Shown here: positions 1-12,468 of the stretch, in pieces | Layout: each line of letters starts with the position of its first letter | How positions within the stretch are numbered: the first letter of the stretch is position 1 | Origin: Paraspadella gotoi | Taxonomy: Eukaryota; Chaetognatha | Direction: 5' to 3' | DNA length: 64,000 nucleotides | Assembly (NCBI GenBank): GCA_051294375.1 | Contig: CM119266.1 | Span: forward strand, 23,711,237 to 23,775,236 | Notes under the pieces: model-generated | The model's database searches: none | What the model was told of the DNA's origin: nothing | What the model saw: the letters and a program-made list of their open reading frames with translations, nothing else | Program-made: the position numbers and the translations under genes

Positions 1-34
<34 letters not shown>
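1..34. repeat. (ACG)n microsatellite at the window edge
   Basis: The window opens inside a perfect ACG trinucleotide tract, so its true length is unknown. Confidence 0.95.
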
Positions 35-35
<1 letters not shown>

Positions 36-1253
36 CTCCACAGGTCGCCTAGGACGAGAAAAATCAATTTTATGTATATAGTCCTAGCGTATTAAAATTA
101 ACGAAAAGACAACAAATTTGAGATTTTTGAAAACGTTCCCTTGTCGACGTTTACGAAACGACTTTGTCTCTGGCCACTTTGTCTTCGAATCTTTGTCCCG
201 TTTCCTTTGTCTCAGCTCTCGAGTTTGCACCCGACGCCTTCACTATAGCGTCTCCATACCGGCGCCCCTCCCGGACGGCGCCTTTCCAACCGGCGTCGCC
301 TTTGACCTGAGAGGAGAAAAAACTTTGACTTTCGCGCCGGGAGATTCTGACTTGGTCTTCGTCGTCGTCGTCATTGTCGTCGTTCATTTTTTTTGACGTT
401 CACTCTTTTCCTAAAAAAAGGCTTTCAGCAGTTACAGCATACGTATTACACCGTCTCTCCTTGCAACATCTGTTTTACCACGTATCCCTTCTATCATCTA
501 TCATTCTATCATTCTATCATTTTCCCCACTCACCCCGACAACCTGATCCTCCTTACCTCACCCGCATGACCCCAAACCTCCCCGCCATGCATCCGCGTCG
601 GCCTTGGACGCAATTACCGTCACTCAGGGTTAAAGTTTAAGATGACCCCATTTTTTTAACGCCTCGACTTTTTCCCGCGTTTCCATGTTTCCGGATCTTT
701 TTTTTTTCCTTCTCGGCGCCCAAACTCAACGGAACTTCCTTTCATTTTCCTTTCCTTTTTCCTTTATTCAACCCAATCCTCGAACGGCCTTCTTCGTCTC
801 CCCCTTTTCCTTTCTTTTTTTCTGCCTCCTTCCTTTCCTTCCTTTCTTCTTTTCCCCCCATCAACCATAGAAATTTCGCAATTTTTTTTTCAAATTTCAC
901 TTATTTTCTCTGACAACGTTTTGACTTTGTAAAAAATCGAAAAAACAAAAGCATTTTTCATTTTCTTCGTCATTTTTTGTTTATATCAATTTGTGTGAAA
1001 TAATCAATAGACTTCCACTCTCGAGACATCTTTATTCTTTAATTTACGGAAAAGGTTACATAAACAAAAATAGTTTAATAAACAAAAATAGAATTTTAGT
1101 GTACATACAAAATTTTATCCCCTATTAATTTGTTTTACCAAACAGTTTGCAATGAAACTATGTTTGATTTCAAAACCGTTCCTACCCTTCGGCCTTCTTT
1201 TTCCTCAAATCCCTTCAACCTATCTCTTGCCGTGCAACCATCTCCCATCATCT
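35..1253. other. Non-coding stretch, no gene recognised
   Basis: Pyrimidine-rich and then AT-rich sequence. Open frames here are short, of biased composition (F/S/P-rich) and have no recognisable domain. No RNA gene or mobile element was seen. Confidence 0.6.
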
Positions 1254-1353
1254 TCTCAACCACCCTCTCAACGACCCTTTTAACCACCCTCTCAACCACC
1301 CTCTCAACCATGCTCTCAACCACCCTTTCAACCACCCTCTCAACCACTCAACC
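1254..1353. repeat. 12-bp minisatellite, unit close to CTCAACCACCCT
   Basis: About eight tandem units of roughly 12 bp with scattered substitutions. The period is a multiple of three, so frames stay open on both strands, giving a Leu-Ser-Thr-Thr pattern on plus and a Val-Glu-Arg-Val pattern on minus. These are repeat translations and not proteins. Confidence 0.8.
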
Positions 1354-1485
1354 ACCCGCCTCCACTCGATTCACTCGCGCCAGGAAAAAATATCGGAATT
1401 CATCACGAACGGGAAAATTTTTATGGGAAAACGGAAGGGTGAGTGTATGGGATCAGAGGCAGGGTCAGGGCAGGTACGCGTTCCT

Positions 1486-1489
<4 letters not shown>

Positions 1490-1561
<72 letters not shown>

Positions 1562-1575
1562 ACGTCGTTGTCGTC
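1490..1575. repeat. (GTC)n microsatellite
   Basis: About 60 bp of perfect GTC repeat followed by an imperfect GCC/GAC-interrupted tail. It creates an artificial poly-Ser open frame. Confidence 0.9.
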
Positions 1576-1823
1576 GGGTCACGTTGGAAGTTCCCTGAAT
1601 AAATAAACTTTGAATAATGTTAACTTTGATATGTATGTGATGTGATGTAATGATTAATTAAAAAACGCAAACAGAAACAAAAAAAGAATAAACAGGACGA
1701 TTTAGTATTTTAAAATTCTATAAAACGCAGACATTTTTAAATGGGTTTTTCGCTTAGTTGGATTCGCTTTCTCTTACTCTCGTTCTCACCGTCGGTCCCT
1801 CTGTCTGTCGCAAGAGTTTTCCG

Positions 1824-1826
<3 letters not shown>

Positions 1827-1858
<32 letters not shown>
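1827..1858. repeat. (CT)n microsatellite
   Basis: Perfect dinucleotide tract. It is the left-hand counterpart of the CT tract that resumes after the 25-N gap at 2590. Confidence 0.9.
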
Positions 1859-1860
<2 letters not shown>

Positions 1861-1861
<1 letters not shown>

Positions 1862-2564
1862 CATAGCACACGGCCGGCCCTTCTCACGTCCGTTTGCAGT
1901 ATAGAGCATGCAGTGGGAGATATTATCGTTATGGGTTATATGACTGAAACGATAAGACATTATTTCAACGTTAGAAGCATAAAGAATGACCACTGTTACA
2001 AGTTACAACACTCCCGCAGAACTTCTTCTCTACATTCTCTCTGTCTCCTCCTCTCAATCTCCTAATCAGACTACACTCTCTTCGTATTCTCTCACTAGTG
2101 CGTTGTGTATACTCGAGCACTTTTATAATCGAAATTTGAGACGAGGAAGAGAGCAGAGAGAGAGAGACGAGAAAGGAGAGAAGAAGAGAGAGCAGAGAAG
2201 AGAGAGAGAGAGAAGAGAAGAGAGAGAGGAGAGGAGAGAGAGAGAAAGAAGAGAGAAAGAGAGAGAAAGAGAAAAAGAGAAAAGAGAAAAAGAGGGGAAG
2301 CATTTCGTAACTTTCCGGTCGTAATTCGATTGAACTCGTGCTACGATTGGTTCAAACAAGTCTTCGACTCGACTTTGATTCGGTCCTCAGCTTTCTCAGC
2401 GACGTCAACGACGACGTTCTCGGCGCCGCTTCGTTTTGAGAGCCGTCGCGCCGAACGAGAGACCATCGAAAAAGGAGGGCGGCCCGCCGAAAACTGAGGC
2501 GACCGTTTGCCGAATCGAGCCGACGTTTTGCCGACATGGAAACGAAAAGAGAGAAAGGGAAGGA
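1861..2564. repeat. Left copy of a local direct duplication
   Basis: From the CACGGCCGGCCCTTCTC block onward this stretch matches 2612-3302 in order. Shared blocks include TTATCGTTATGGGTT, a purine-rich GA tract, GGGGAAGCATTTCGTAACTTTCCG (cited by position 2294-2318 versus 3041-3064) and GACATGGAAACGAAAA. Differences are mostly single-base indels, and the GA tract is much shorter and interrupted here. The copy ends exactly at a 25-N gap. Confidence 0.85.
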
Positions 2565-2589
2565 NNNNNNNNNNNNNNNNNNNNNNNNN
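2565..2589. other. Assembly gap of exactly 25 N
   Basis: Fixed-size gap between two copies of the same sequence, as expected where gap-filling reads overlapped but were not merged. Confidence 0.95.
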
Positions 2590-3322
<733 letters not shown>

Positions 3323-4046
3323 AGATGAGGTGACAGATGTGATGACAGTAACCTTCTTCAAGTGTGAGCCTGTGTTTGCAATGTGCTCGATCATATCGAT
3401 TATCGGGAGAAGTTAGTCGTAGAATATCGAGATGATATGATATTATATATTATATGGTATTATATATTATATAATATTATATGATATATGATATGACATA
3501 ACACACAAAGAATGATAGTGACAGTGCGAGGTGAGAAAGTTCTGAGGAAAAAAAAAGATATTTTTTTCTGTGAGTGAGGAATGGATGGTGACACATTTTT
3601 TGTGAGGGAATTCTTCTTTTTTCTCTTTCTTCAATGTTTTCCCATATCTCTCCTTCTCTCTCACTCTCTCTCTCTCTTCTCTCTTTCTCTCCCTCTCCGA
3701 CTCAACGTCAGAAGAGAGGAAAAAAATACCTAGGAAAAATAAGAAAAACTTCTGGGGGGAACCTCACTTTTTCTTTATGGAGAGAAATTCTCCTTATGAC
3801 GAAAGAAAAAGGAAAAAAAAAAGGAATCGACGCGAAACGAGAAAAAGTCGCGAAAAAACTGCATCTACTTCACCTCTGACGGGAGGAGTGCAATACTTTT
3901 CCCGCCGATCCTACAAAGGCCATTAGAGGGAGAGGGAGTTGGGAGAAGGCAGGAGGGAGGGAGAGGGGAGGAAGGGTATGAGGTGGGAAAAAAGAAAAAA
4001 AGAAAAAATAAAGAAAAGAAAAGAAAAGAAAAGAAATAAAATTAAA
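3323..4046. other. Non-coding, with an AT-rich palindromic patch
   Basis: No gene was recognised. About 3430-3500 is an alternating AT-rich segment (TGATATGATATTATATATT and related blocks) able to fold on itself. The rest is purine- or pyrimidine-biased. Confidence 0.6.
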
Positions 4047-4321
<275 letters not shown>

Positions 4322-4444
4322 AAACAGTAAACTCTTGTTAAACAAATTCATTGGGAATTGTATGTTCTTTCGCAACATTTAAATTTGTTTTTATGTTTAT
4401 CTTCTGCTATTGATACCTACTCGTGGAGAGTAAATAAACAAAGG

Positions 4445-4447
<3 letters not shown>

Positions 4448-4531
<84 letters not shown>
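4448..4531. repeat. (GA)n microsatellite
   Basis: Perfect dinucleotide tract of about 84 bp. Confidence 0.95.
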
Positions 4532-4534
<3 letters not shown>

Positions 4535-4834
4535 GAGGAGAAAGAGAGAGCCAAAGGAGTCGCTAGTTTGGGATCGGGTGAGTTATGGGCTTTGCTCATG
4601 TTTCCACCTGCTTCTCTTTCCTCCGCCTCACATTTTCCTTTTCTTTTCCATTTCTTTTCCTTCCTTCTTTCCTCCTCTCCCTTTCCTCACCTCTTTGCTC
4701 TCCTTCCCCCTCCATTCCTTCCGGACTCCGATGACCTCTGACCTCCAACCTATGACCCTTCCTGTGGCCATGCATCTCGGAAACGGCCGTCCCCAATTTC
4801 CGAGTCGTTCCATCAAATTTTAACGAAGAAGTCG

Positions 4835-5030
4835 GTTCCTTCGTCGTCGTTGTCGTCGTCGTCGTCGTTGTCGTTTTTGCTGTTGTCAACGTTGTCGTAA
4901 TCGTCGTTAACGTCGTCGTCTTTGTCAAGAATAAACTATAAACGTATCATCGATGTCACCGACCACATGGAGATTGTCGTTGTCTTCGTCATTGTCGTCC
5001 TTTTTGTCATCGTCGCTGTCGTCGTCATGA
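4835..5030. repeat. Degenerate GTC/GTT-rich tract
   Basis: Imperfect GTC repeat with GTT and GTA variants. It gives poly-Val on plus and poly-Thr on minus and is not coding in appearance. Confidence 0.8.
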
Positions 5031-5097
5031 CAGTCTGCGTTTCGCCTCCCCGTTTTCTTTATTCATTATTCACAAAATTTCGCTTTTTTTTTCTCAG

Positions 5098-5249
5098 TTT
5101 TGGCGACGATGTTTATTTTATGAAACTGGATTCCAAACTCCGCCGAATTTATGAGGGACCTGGCAGATTCATTCCACAAACCGGAAGATTCAACATATTC
5201 TTAGACGTGGGACCTGAATGTTTATTTCTTTTTCGTGGAATTGTCAAAC
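5098..5249 (+). CDS. Possible internal coding exon of unknown gene
   Basis: A 152-bp open stretch is bounded by a good acceptor (a T-rich run ending in TTTTCTCAG, AG at 5096-5097) and a candidate donor (AAAC followed by GTAAAT, GT at 5250-5251). The reading GDDVYFMKLDSKLRRIYEGP, continuing through PQTGRFNIFLDVGPECLF, is free of the compositional bias that marks nearby repeat-derived frames, and the codons are mixed. I do not recognise the family, and no partner exon with matching phase is visible nearby. It could be an isolated exon of a gene with long introns, or chance. Confidence 0.3.
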
Positions 5250-5494
5250 GTAAATATTTTCTTCAATTCTAGTAAGACACCTAAGTTTATTTGGTTTTTT
5301 AAACTATTTGAGAAATCTGTAGTTAAGCATTGTACCATGGTCAACCACTTTATCCCCTCAAACTCCCCAGCCTTACCCAACCGGAGACAAAGTTAGTCAC
5401 GACTCATAACTCGAAACAACAACTCGTCCCCTTCGTCCGACTTCATTCGCGGGTCGAGCGAGGAATTATTTCTCCTGCAACTGATTACTACTAC

Positions 5495-5496
<2 letters not shown>

Positions 5497-5526
<30 letters not shown>

Positions 5527-5686
5527 NNNNNNNNNNNNNNNNNNNNNNNNNNNNNNNNNNNNNNNNNNNNNNNNNNNNNNNNNNNNNNNNNNNNNNNNNN
5601 NNNNNNNNNNNNNNNNNNNNNNNNNNNNNNNNNNNNNNNNNNNNNNNNNNNNNNNNNNNNNNNNNNNNNNNNNNNNNNNNNNNNNN
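5497..5686. other. (CT)n running into a 160-N gap
   Basis: A CT dinucleotide tract (5497-5526) leads into an N run (5527-5686). The hidden sequence probably continues the simple repeat. Confidence 0.9.
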
Positions 5687-6080
5687 TCTCCCATAATTCT
5701 CTCGCTCGCTCACCCGCGTTTCCCCCGGGCGTCGACGCGATATTCCGTCGCCATAACAACGACCGCGCGGGGGAAACGAAAAACGTAAATCCCAATTAGC
5801 CGACACACACGAGAGAGATTACTACAAGGGGTCAAGAGCTTTTTACCAGAGGCGAATTCCCCAGCCCGCCCACGAAGCTCTTGTTTTCGGACAATCTCTC
5901 CGAAATCCGCCCAAACGCTTCACATTTCGTAGAAAATTGACTGGCTGCTCGCCAATAACCGGACCAAGGTCACATCAGCACGAACGCTCGAAGAGATCAA
6001 GAGACATCGCGAGGAACCTTAGAAGAGGTGGCTCCAGAAACCGCTGCACTACGCTCGAAATGGCGTCGCAACCGCTCTTT

Positions 6081-6760
6081 TCATGGTTGGAAAGACATTT
6101 CAAAGAGGCGGTCAACAAAGTCATACCTACACAGCACTAGTAACATTAGATGATCACTTCTGCACGACAGTAACTTCTTCAAGGACTCTGCGTCAATCTG
6201 CTCCACGGGCCAGCACTCCGGGGCAACTCTCCGGAGAACTGGGGACTCCGTGATGGAGTTGGTCCCACTTCTCCTTCTCATCAGCCCTCAAGGCCGCTGG
6301 AGCACATGTTCAGACTGGATTAGACGTGCGTGGGGACATATCTCCACTGATCAGGGCGTCGTGCTTTGCGAGGATCTTGGTGAACGCGATTGGCGCAACA
6401 AGAGGCCTTAAACAACGGGTCTCTGTATTGCGATCTGCTTCAGGACACATTGAGAGTCCGACCACAGAGTCAGCTTGAGTCTGGACCTTCTCATCGAGTT
6501 CTGCTCTAACAGACTGTAGAGTAGTGTCAACGGCCACAGACTGCAGCAGGTCAATTCAAAGACGCGGGAGCGTTCTCCTCAACAGCCTTGGTTTTCTCTG
6601 ATTGACTGGGTGCCTACCCTCGACTCGCGAGGTCAAAAAGAAACAATGAACTTTGGCCAGTGACGACTTCACAAAGACGAAGATAGGCAAGCCGGCATCA
6701 ATGCTTCCATGAGGCATCAAACCAAAACAGGTGGACGCGCCTGTCAGCAACATCTCCAAA
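6081..6760 (-). pseudogene. BEL/Pao pol fragment: RNase H-like domain and connection
   Basis: On the minus strand, HLFWFDAS (6707-6733) corresponds to the H-x-F-x-DAS block that follows the polymerase in BEL/Pao. Next come PRLEL (about 6541-6572), LWSDSQ (6450-6467, RNase H-like Asp), ANRVHQ and WRYVPTHV (6323-6346), which resembles the family's W-R-Y-V-P-x-x-x-NPAD segment. The NPAD part is disrupted by indels. After that a GPQFL...WP-like segment lies near 6200. Continuous reading needs several frame changes, so the fragment cannot be translated as it stands. Confidence 0.7.
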
Positions 6761-6984
6761 CTCGATGGAAGATGGATATCTCCTGAGCCTTAATTTTTTC
6801 AATCTCAGGCCAGGAACTCCTCCATTCCATGAACAATCTAACCGTCCTTGGGCACAGGGGATCATCCCAATTGCAGACCCCTTCGTACCAAGCGCTGAAG
6901 TATAACACGCTTGGCAAAAAGAAGAGGCAGGGGAGAGACGATTCCTAAGGGTCGTACAGGGATGCTAACACGCACGCATCAACT

Positions 6985-8200
6985 GCCTCTTAAAGTCGCT
7001 CACTTCTCCCCCCTCCTTAAGGTGATCCACCTTAAAGGCCAATCATTGGTGCCTCGATCATAGGCTAATATATCGCAAAGGGCCTTGCCATCCAGCTCAT
7101 CAGGATTCCTTCACCTCTTCAGGGTCGTGGCCAACAATCTCCAATCGCCTGCCGCACCTCAGGGGTCATTCGAGCCGCCATTTTGGTGAGTTGAAACCCA
7201 CCAGCGGCAAATCAACTCCTGCAGTTCAACTGAGCTTCTTTTAGCATCTGCTACAGATGCTTGACCATTCATAATGTCATCGACATACAAGTCCGCTTAC
7301 TGCCGTCAATCGTGACAGGATGGTAATTTGGTCACGACTAGGTCAGCCAGGTACTTACAAAATGCGGCAGGTCAGATGGGAGGGCTTCAAACCGAGACAG
7401 TCACGAGAGCTTGGGATCCAAAGGCTCAAAGACCTCGAATCAACCCAGCAAGGCAAAACCTCAAAGCTCTTGTGTCCGGAGGATGAAACCCTCACTGGTT
7501 AATAGAAACCTTTGTCACAATCCGCATCCAGCACTATAGGATTCTTCCTAAATGACGAAGCAAGATGCCGATCAACTTGCTGTTCAAGTCTGGACATGCG
7601 CAATGAGCTGACTATTCAATACTTTATACCTCTTACTTCAGCTTTAGCATCATGGCAAATCTCTGAACCTTCCCAGGCTATCATACTCTAACGAACGAGC
7701 ACTATGGCATTGTCCAAAATGGCTGAAGAGGGTCATGACTCTTCTGAGATTCAGAGGCGACTCTTCATCCCAACCATCCTTGACAATCCATTCACTGTGT
7801 CAAAAAGGCTTCACGATCGCGAAGCAACTTAGGCATGGGCTTTCTCGGCTTCCTTATATAGCCATCGGCACGATGGTCAACCTTAGAAAGGTTCATCGCA
7901 GCAGGCTTTACCGGCCACCTTCATGGGGAGAGCAACCGCGAAAATGCCATATCCAATTCAATTGATGCCTGAAGACTTCTTCAGCCTCGCAAATCATCTC
8001 TAGATTCGACATCCTCTCATCGAGGCAGGTTCACAATCACACCTGAAAGCAACGATCAAGCGTCGAGACAGCTCTTCTTGTCCAGGGTGGAATAATGGCA
8101 GACAAAACTGAGCCGGGAGAGTTAAAGCCTCGAGCCGGTAACAGTCCACCAGAAGGTCTTCACTGCTGTCAGGCCAGCTTTGCCTCCATGCCTGACACAA
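6985..8200 (-). pseudogene. BEL/Pao pol fragment: reverse transcriptase
   Basis: The catalytic box reads LYVDDIMNG on the minus strand (YVDD at 7276-7287). It is followed by an acidic/Ala-rich helix-like segment and a shifted GGFQLTKW-type motif near 7190-7215, as in Pao-clade polymerases where GGF-x-x-x-KW-x-SN follows the box. Further on, a DPLG-like segment lies near 6960. Upstream minus-strand frames to about 8.2 kb show no clear signature of their own. Multiple frameshifts break the domain. Confidence 0.7.
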
Positions 8201-8879
8201 GTAAGGCTGGCCGATACAGCTGCCGCCTTAGTGTCAGTGCAAGGGGAAGTCATACTTATCACATATCGCGCTGAGATATTCCTGAACATCTAAACAGCAG
8301 AAGAGCTGGAGGAGTTCATACTCTCCTTCCAAAATTGTTAGGGTTTTGAATTTCTACTCTAGCGCCAGTAGCGCGAGCAGAAGCCATATTGTCATGTCAG
8401 GGTAAAGTTGTCCAATAGTAATTGTGCCAAAAATCGGCACCCATGATCCACATCAATCTCATTCCCGTCCAACTCATGAAGGACCAACTCCATGAAGATG
8501 CCGGAAACTTAGTTAAATCTTTATTCTTAGGAATGTGAACTCCATGGCCCTGCTGGTAATTCAGCAAACCGACTACAGAATCCACATCTCACTGTATAAG
8601 CCTCTATGATTCAAAGTAAATCAACCTGATCTCTTTCTCCACGCTGTGGAGTCCCAGAGTCGCCACTTGCATCTCACAGATGAAGTCTTCAAATGCAGCT
8701 CCGTCACCAACCTTTCGAATAAAGTAGCCGGTTACTTGCCAGAATCCAAACAATGCGTTAAACTTCAGTTACCCGTTTGGTCAGTGAGGGACCCTTGACA
8801 CGAACGCTTTACAAATTCGGACGAAGTATGTGCTGGAGATGAAGGCAACCTGTGCGGTCGCACTAGAAACCTGGCAGGT

Positions 8880-10812
8880 GTGAACACAAAATGAGAGGAG
8901 CGTGTGGTGTTACACTCTGAATCGCACTTCTACATGTCTCCTTTGACCGGCATCTTGTCGCATGTGTCCTCGCCGCAGACATCGAATAGCAGCTGCCAGT
9001 GCTCCGAAATCTGGGAAAACTCGTTCAGACACAGATTTTTGATTTGAAACGAGAGGAACAATCAAATAATATTGTGTTTATTTTTACATGACTTGACAAT
9101 AACGGATATTTCTTTGCCACAGCAGTGGAAGTCAGTCATCGCAGGTGTTATTTGCTGATGCTTTGAATCTTCTCCAACTGTTTCCCTGACTGCTGCTGCT
9201 GGTCCAGCTTCTTAAATCCTTAACCACCTTAGAAGCATTTCTGAAAAACTGCTTGCCTTGGAATCAGCAGTTGCCTGTAACAATGTTGACCTTAGCAGTA
9301 GGCAGCAAGCCTTGGCCTTGATGGGCTGCTGGGATCTTGCTGCACCTTTTGATGCAAAAGGAGATTTCATCTCCCAAAACTCTGTCATGAATAAAAGAAA
9401 TGAAAGCAGCAAACCCAGCTGTACGATTCAACCGTACCGTCATCTTATGGTGATCATTTCTTCCAAGCTTCTCTATGAAGGGGTACGCTCTTTTCGATGA
9501 TTCTCACCAGGAACTCAATGGAATCAAACTCTTTATAATTCATTCAGAATTGATTTGAGCTACTTTGCCATCCATTGGAGATACCAGCAAATTCGCGCAG
9601 ACCATCATGGTCAGAGTAGGATTTGATTTTCTCACCCCTTCTTAGGAGCTCTTTCAATTATCCAGAGCATACATTTCTTGTAGCCCCAATATTCAAGTAT
9701 ACGCTTGTCTTCGCAGTTCGCAAAGCTTCGTCACCATTGGCATGCATCTTAAATTCTTTGATTGCCATATTGGCCGCGCTCTTAAGTCGCACTTCCAACA
9801 ATTCAAAAATATTTGTCATGCCAGTCATGCTGCAACACTCTCAACGTGTAATAGCATTCCCTCAGGAAAGGCTCACGACCTGCTGTGTGCCCTGCCACCG
9901 TTTTCTGCTGAGGATGGAGCTTACGTTGTAAAGTGCTGCCGGCAACCATATTGCAGCAGGCACAATCCTGGGCACTGACAGTGGCTTGAGACTTGGAGGT
10001 AAGGGCTGCACCATCTACAGGCGCTGTGTGGGCTTGAAACCAAAGAAGAGGATTAATAGGAGGAAACCAAACCCCTGCCAAAGGTTCAGAGCAATTAGCA
10101 CCTGGTGAGGATCTTTGAAATCGATGTTTTCATTTAAAGAATCCTTCTTTAACTGCCGTTGAGGCAGCAGCCATCACCTCCATTCGTAGTCTATCAGGTT
10201 CACAGGAGGAGTGGCTATTGAACGTTCCAATTCGAGATGACCATGTCCTGTGTAGTTTGGTGAGGATACGTCACTAATGTAAAGTAGGTAATGTAACTTA
10301 ATTAGTTACAGTGTATCGAAATGAATTCGAAGCTTACTCAACCGAGAGGTGCTCAATTCCTTGCCTGCAGGGTCAGGTTGAATCTTCTTTCCTTCTAATT
10401 CTTTTAACTTAAGATCCTTTCAATTTCTTGTTTTCTCTATAAGCAGCATTTTAAAGCTTGATTCTGTTCAAAATCTTTTTTCAATACCATCAACCATTTC
10501 TTTGTCAATAGCCTGTGGGTAGCTTTAATTGCTGCTAACTCAGCTTTCAATAGATTTGAGGCAGACACTGCTACTCTTACCAAGTACCATGCGAATCTCT
10601 TCCAGAACCAGATCTGACTGACTCCCTTCCTCTTTGTCCCTGATCCTGCCTGCTAGGGTGGTTGGAATGCTCCGAGCAGCATCACTGGGCAGCTTGAAGC
10701 CCGGCTCAGTTCCTGTAGCAGCCCCTCTGGAGCCACCAACAGAACCAGCCAGGCTGAGCTCCACCACAGCTCTGCCACTTGGCGGTAGCCCCAGTGCAGG
10801 TGCACCCTCCAC
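8880..10812 (-). pseudogene. BEL/Pao gag-like region
   Basis: Position upstream of the polymerase, a hydrophobic-basic helical composition near 9.2-9.6 kb, and a Cys/His patch near 8.95-8.98 kb (a GH-type zinc-knuckle-like remnant) suggest gag. Frames at 10.54-10.81 kb and 9.80-10.08 kb are open for 90-92 codons but have no diagnostic motif. The assignment rests mainly on order within the element. Confidence 0.4.
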
Positions 10813-11270
10813 TTCAGACTGAGAAGGCCCTTATTATATCCATCATCATGACCAGTGACAATCACGCTTGGGCCTTACATCACCTGAGTGGTAGAACACC
10901 AAAAGCCACTCCACCAGCGTATCAGGGAAAAAGATCTGGGAGGAGGACGCAATAACTTGGGCTGCTTTGGAAAACCTCTCTTTGCTGTGCAAGCTTCCCA
11001 AGCAACGAAGAGTAGCTCGTCTTGTTCACTTATCTCTATAGCCTTAGCGCTTTTGAATCCAATGTCGTCACGACTCGTCCCTTCCACACATCAGGGCGGC
11101 ATTGGCCCGCATCCGAGGGTGTAATGCCGGAATCTTCCCTTCTGCGACCAGCTTTCAGCTCGCGACCAACTCCAGATGCGCCGCAACGAAGCTCACATCG
11201 GCTGATTGTTGCGAGGCGACCGGCGAAGGCCCCGAGCCAAGTGAAGCTCATCTCGAATCTATAGAGAAAG

Positions 11271-12181
11271 GAAAACGCGAAAATTAAAAAGGGGAAAAGG
11301 TTAACATAAATAATGTCAAATTCGTAATAAAGGGCGAGCGTCGTCGTCTAAACGAGATGCTCAAGCCGTCATAATCTTTGGCTGAAGGTGTGAGAGACGG
11401 AGAGATTCTCGACGATCTTCTCCACTATCAGCGTCGTAAATGAGACCGAATTTTGCCTCCAATATCGTGAATCTCCGCGCGTCGTAATTTTCGCCGAGAG
11501 AGAAAAGGAGGAAATATTTAGTTTTTCACCAGCGTCGCGTCTTTGGCGAATAAATTCGCGTCATAAAAAGGCCGGGAATCAGAGTAAAAATTTCAATCGA
11601 ATTTCAAATTCTGCACCTTTTTCAAATCTCTCACCTCGGCGAAGACGCGGTGTCGTTCCATGCTCCCGTTTTTAATGTTTGATCTTGTAATCTAAAAAAA
11701 CTAATAGGCGCTCGGTCCAGAATTTTGAAGGTTTAGCGAGGGTTAAACAGTATTGACATCAAGTAAACACGAATAAACGAATTAAAGATCATTTAAAACA
11801 AACTTAAACAAGGTAAAAACAGATTAAAAACAAAGTAAAAAAGATTAAAAGGACAAGGTAAAAATCGTGGCATCGCAAATAGTAAATAACCTCCACTGGG
11901 TTTTAAAAACGGTTGCCCGTCGCATATTACAAGATCATATGCGACTCTAATGAAACTACGACCAACGCGTTTCCTCATGGCTGCGCGCGAAACCCGCGTA
12001 AAAAAGGTTAGAATTTATCTTCTCCCAATTCCTCGATGTCGATTGGTCTCAGGCCGGCCAATCCAGGACGCAGGGAAGATGCTTGCATTTGCGATCCAAA
12101 ACGCGAAAGGGGACCGCCGGCCCAACACAGATACATTTTGCATGTATTTGTATGTATTTTATAAACTTACTGTTTTTCTAA
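11271..12181. other. Non-coding flank of the retroelement, nothing recognised
   Basis: AT-rich host-like sequence with short frames only. No terminal repeat matching the other side of the element was seen. Confidence 0.5.
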
Positions 12182-12318
12182 GGCGCTTTTTTCTTTCTTT
12201 ATTTCTTTCTTTCTTTCTTCTTTCTTTCTTTCTTTTTCTTTCTTTTTTCTTTCTTTCTTCTTCTTTCTTTCTTTCTTTATTCTTCCTTCTTCTNNNNNNN
12301 NNNNNNNNNNNNNNNNNN
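12182..12318. repeat. (TTTC)n tract running into a 25-N gap
   Basis: About 110 bp of imperfect TTTC/TTC repeat is followed by exactly 25 N (12294-12318). Unlike the other small gaps, I see no clear duplicated flank here. Confidence 0.85.
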
Positions 12319-12406
12319 ATTTTCTCGCTCTGTACGCCGCGTTTTAAATCTCTCGGTTGCTCCGTTCGAGGCTGTAGTCTGTCTGTTCTTTCTCTTTCTC
12401 TCTCTC

Positions 12407-12413
<7 letters not shown>

Positions 12414-12465
<52 letters not shown>
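12414..12465. repeat. (CT)n microsatellite
   Basis: Dinucleotide tract of about 52 bp. The 323-codon plus-strand open frame that crosses this region (11950-12921) is made of this tract, an N run and F/S-rich low-complexity sequence. Confidence 0.9.

Positions 12466-12468
<3 letters not shown>

Larger units (their letters stand above)
5937..11270 (-). mobile_element. Decayed or unpolished BEL/Pao LTR retrotransposon, integrase end missing
   Basis: Read on the minus strand, this block carries BEL/Pao landmarks in the family order. A gag-like region (about 10.8-8.9 kb) is followed by reverse transcriptase with YVDD (7276-7287), then PRLEL (about 6541-6572), then an RNase H-like motif LWSDSQ (6450-6467) and WRYVPTHV (6323-6346). 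Every open frame is broken by frameshifts every 50-250 bp, mainly single-base indels. The base composition is balanced and free of microsatellites, unlike both flanks. The integrase expected below about 6.0 kb is absent, because typical host sequence resumes near 5937. I see no LTR pair. The frameshifts could be true decay, but the regular indel pattern also fits unpolished long-read gap fill of a multicopy element that short reads could not assemble. Confidence 0.75.
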
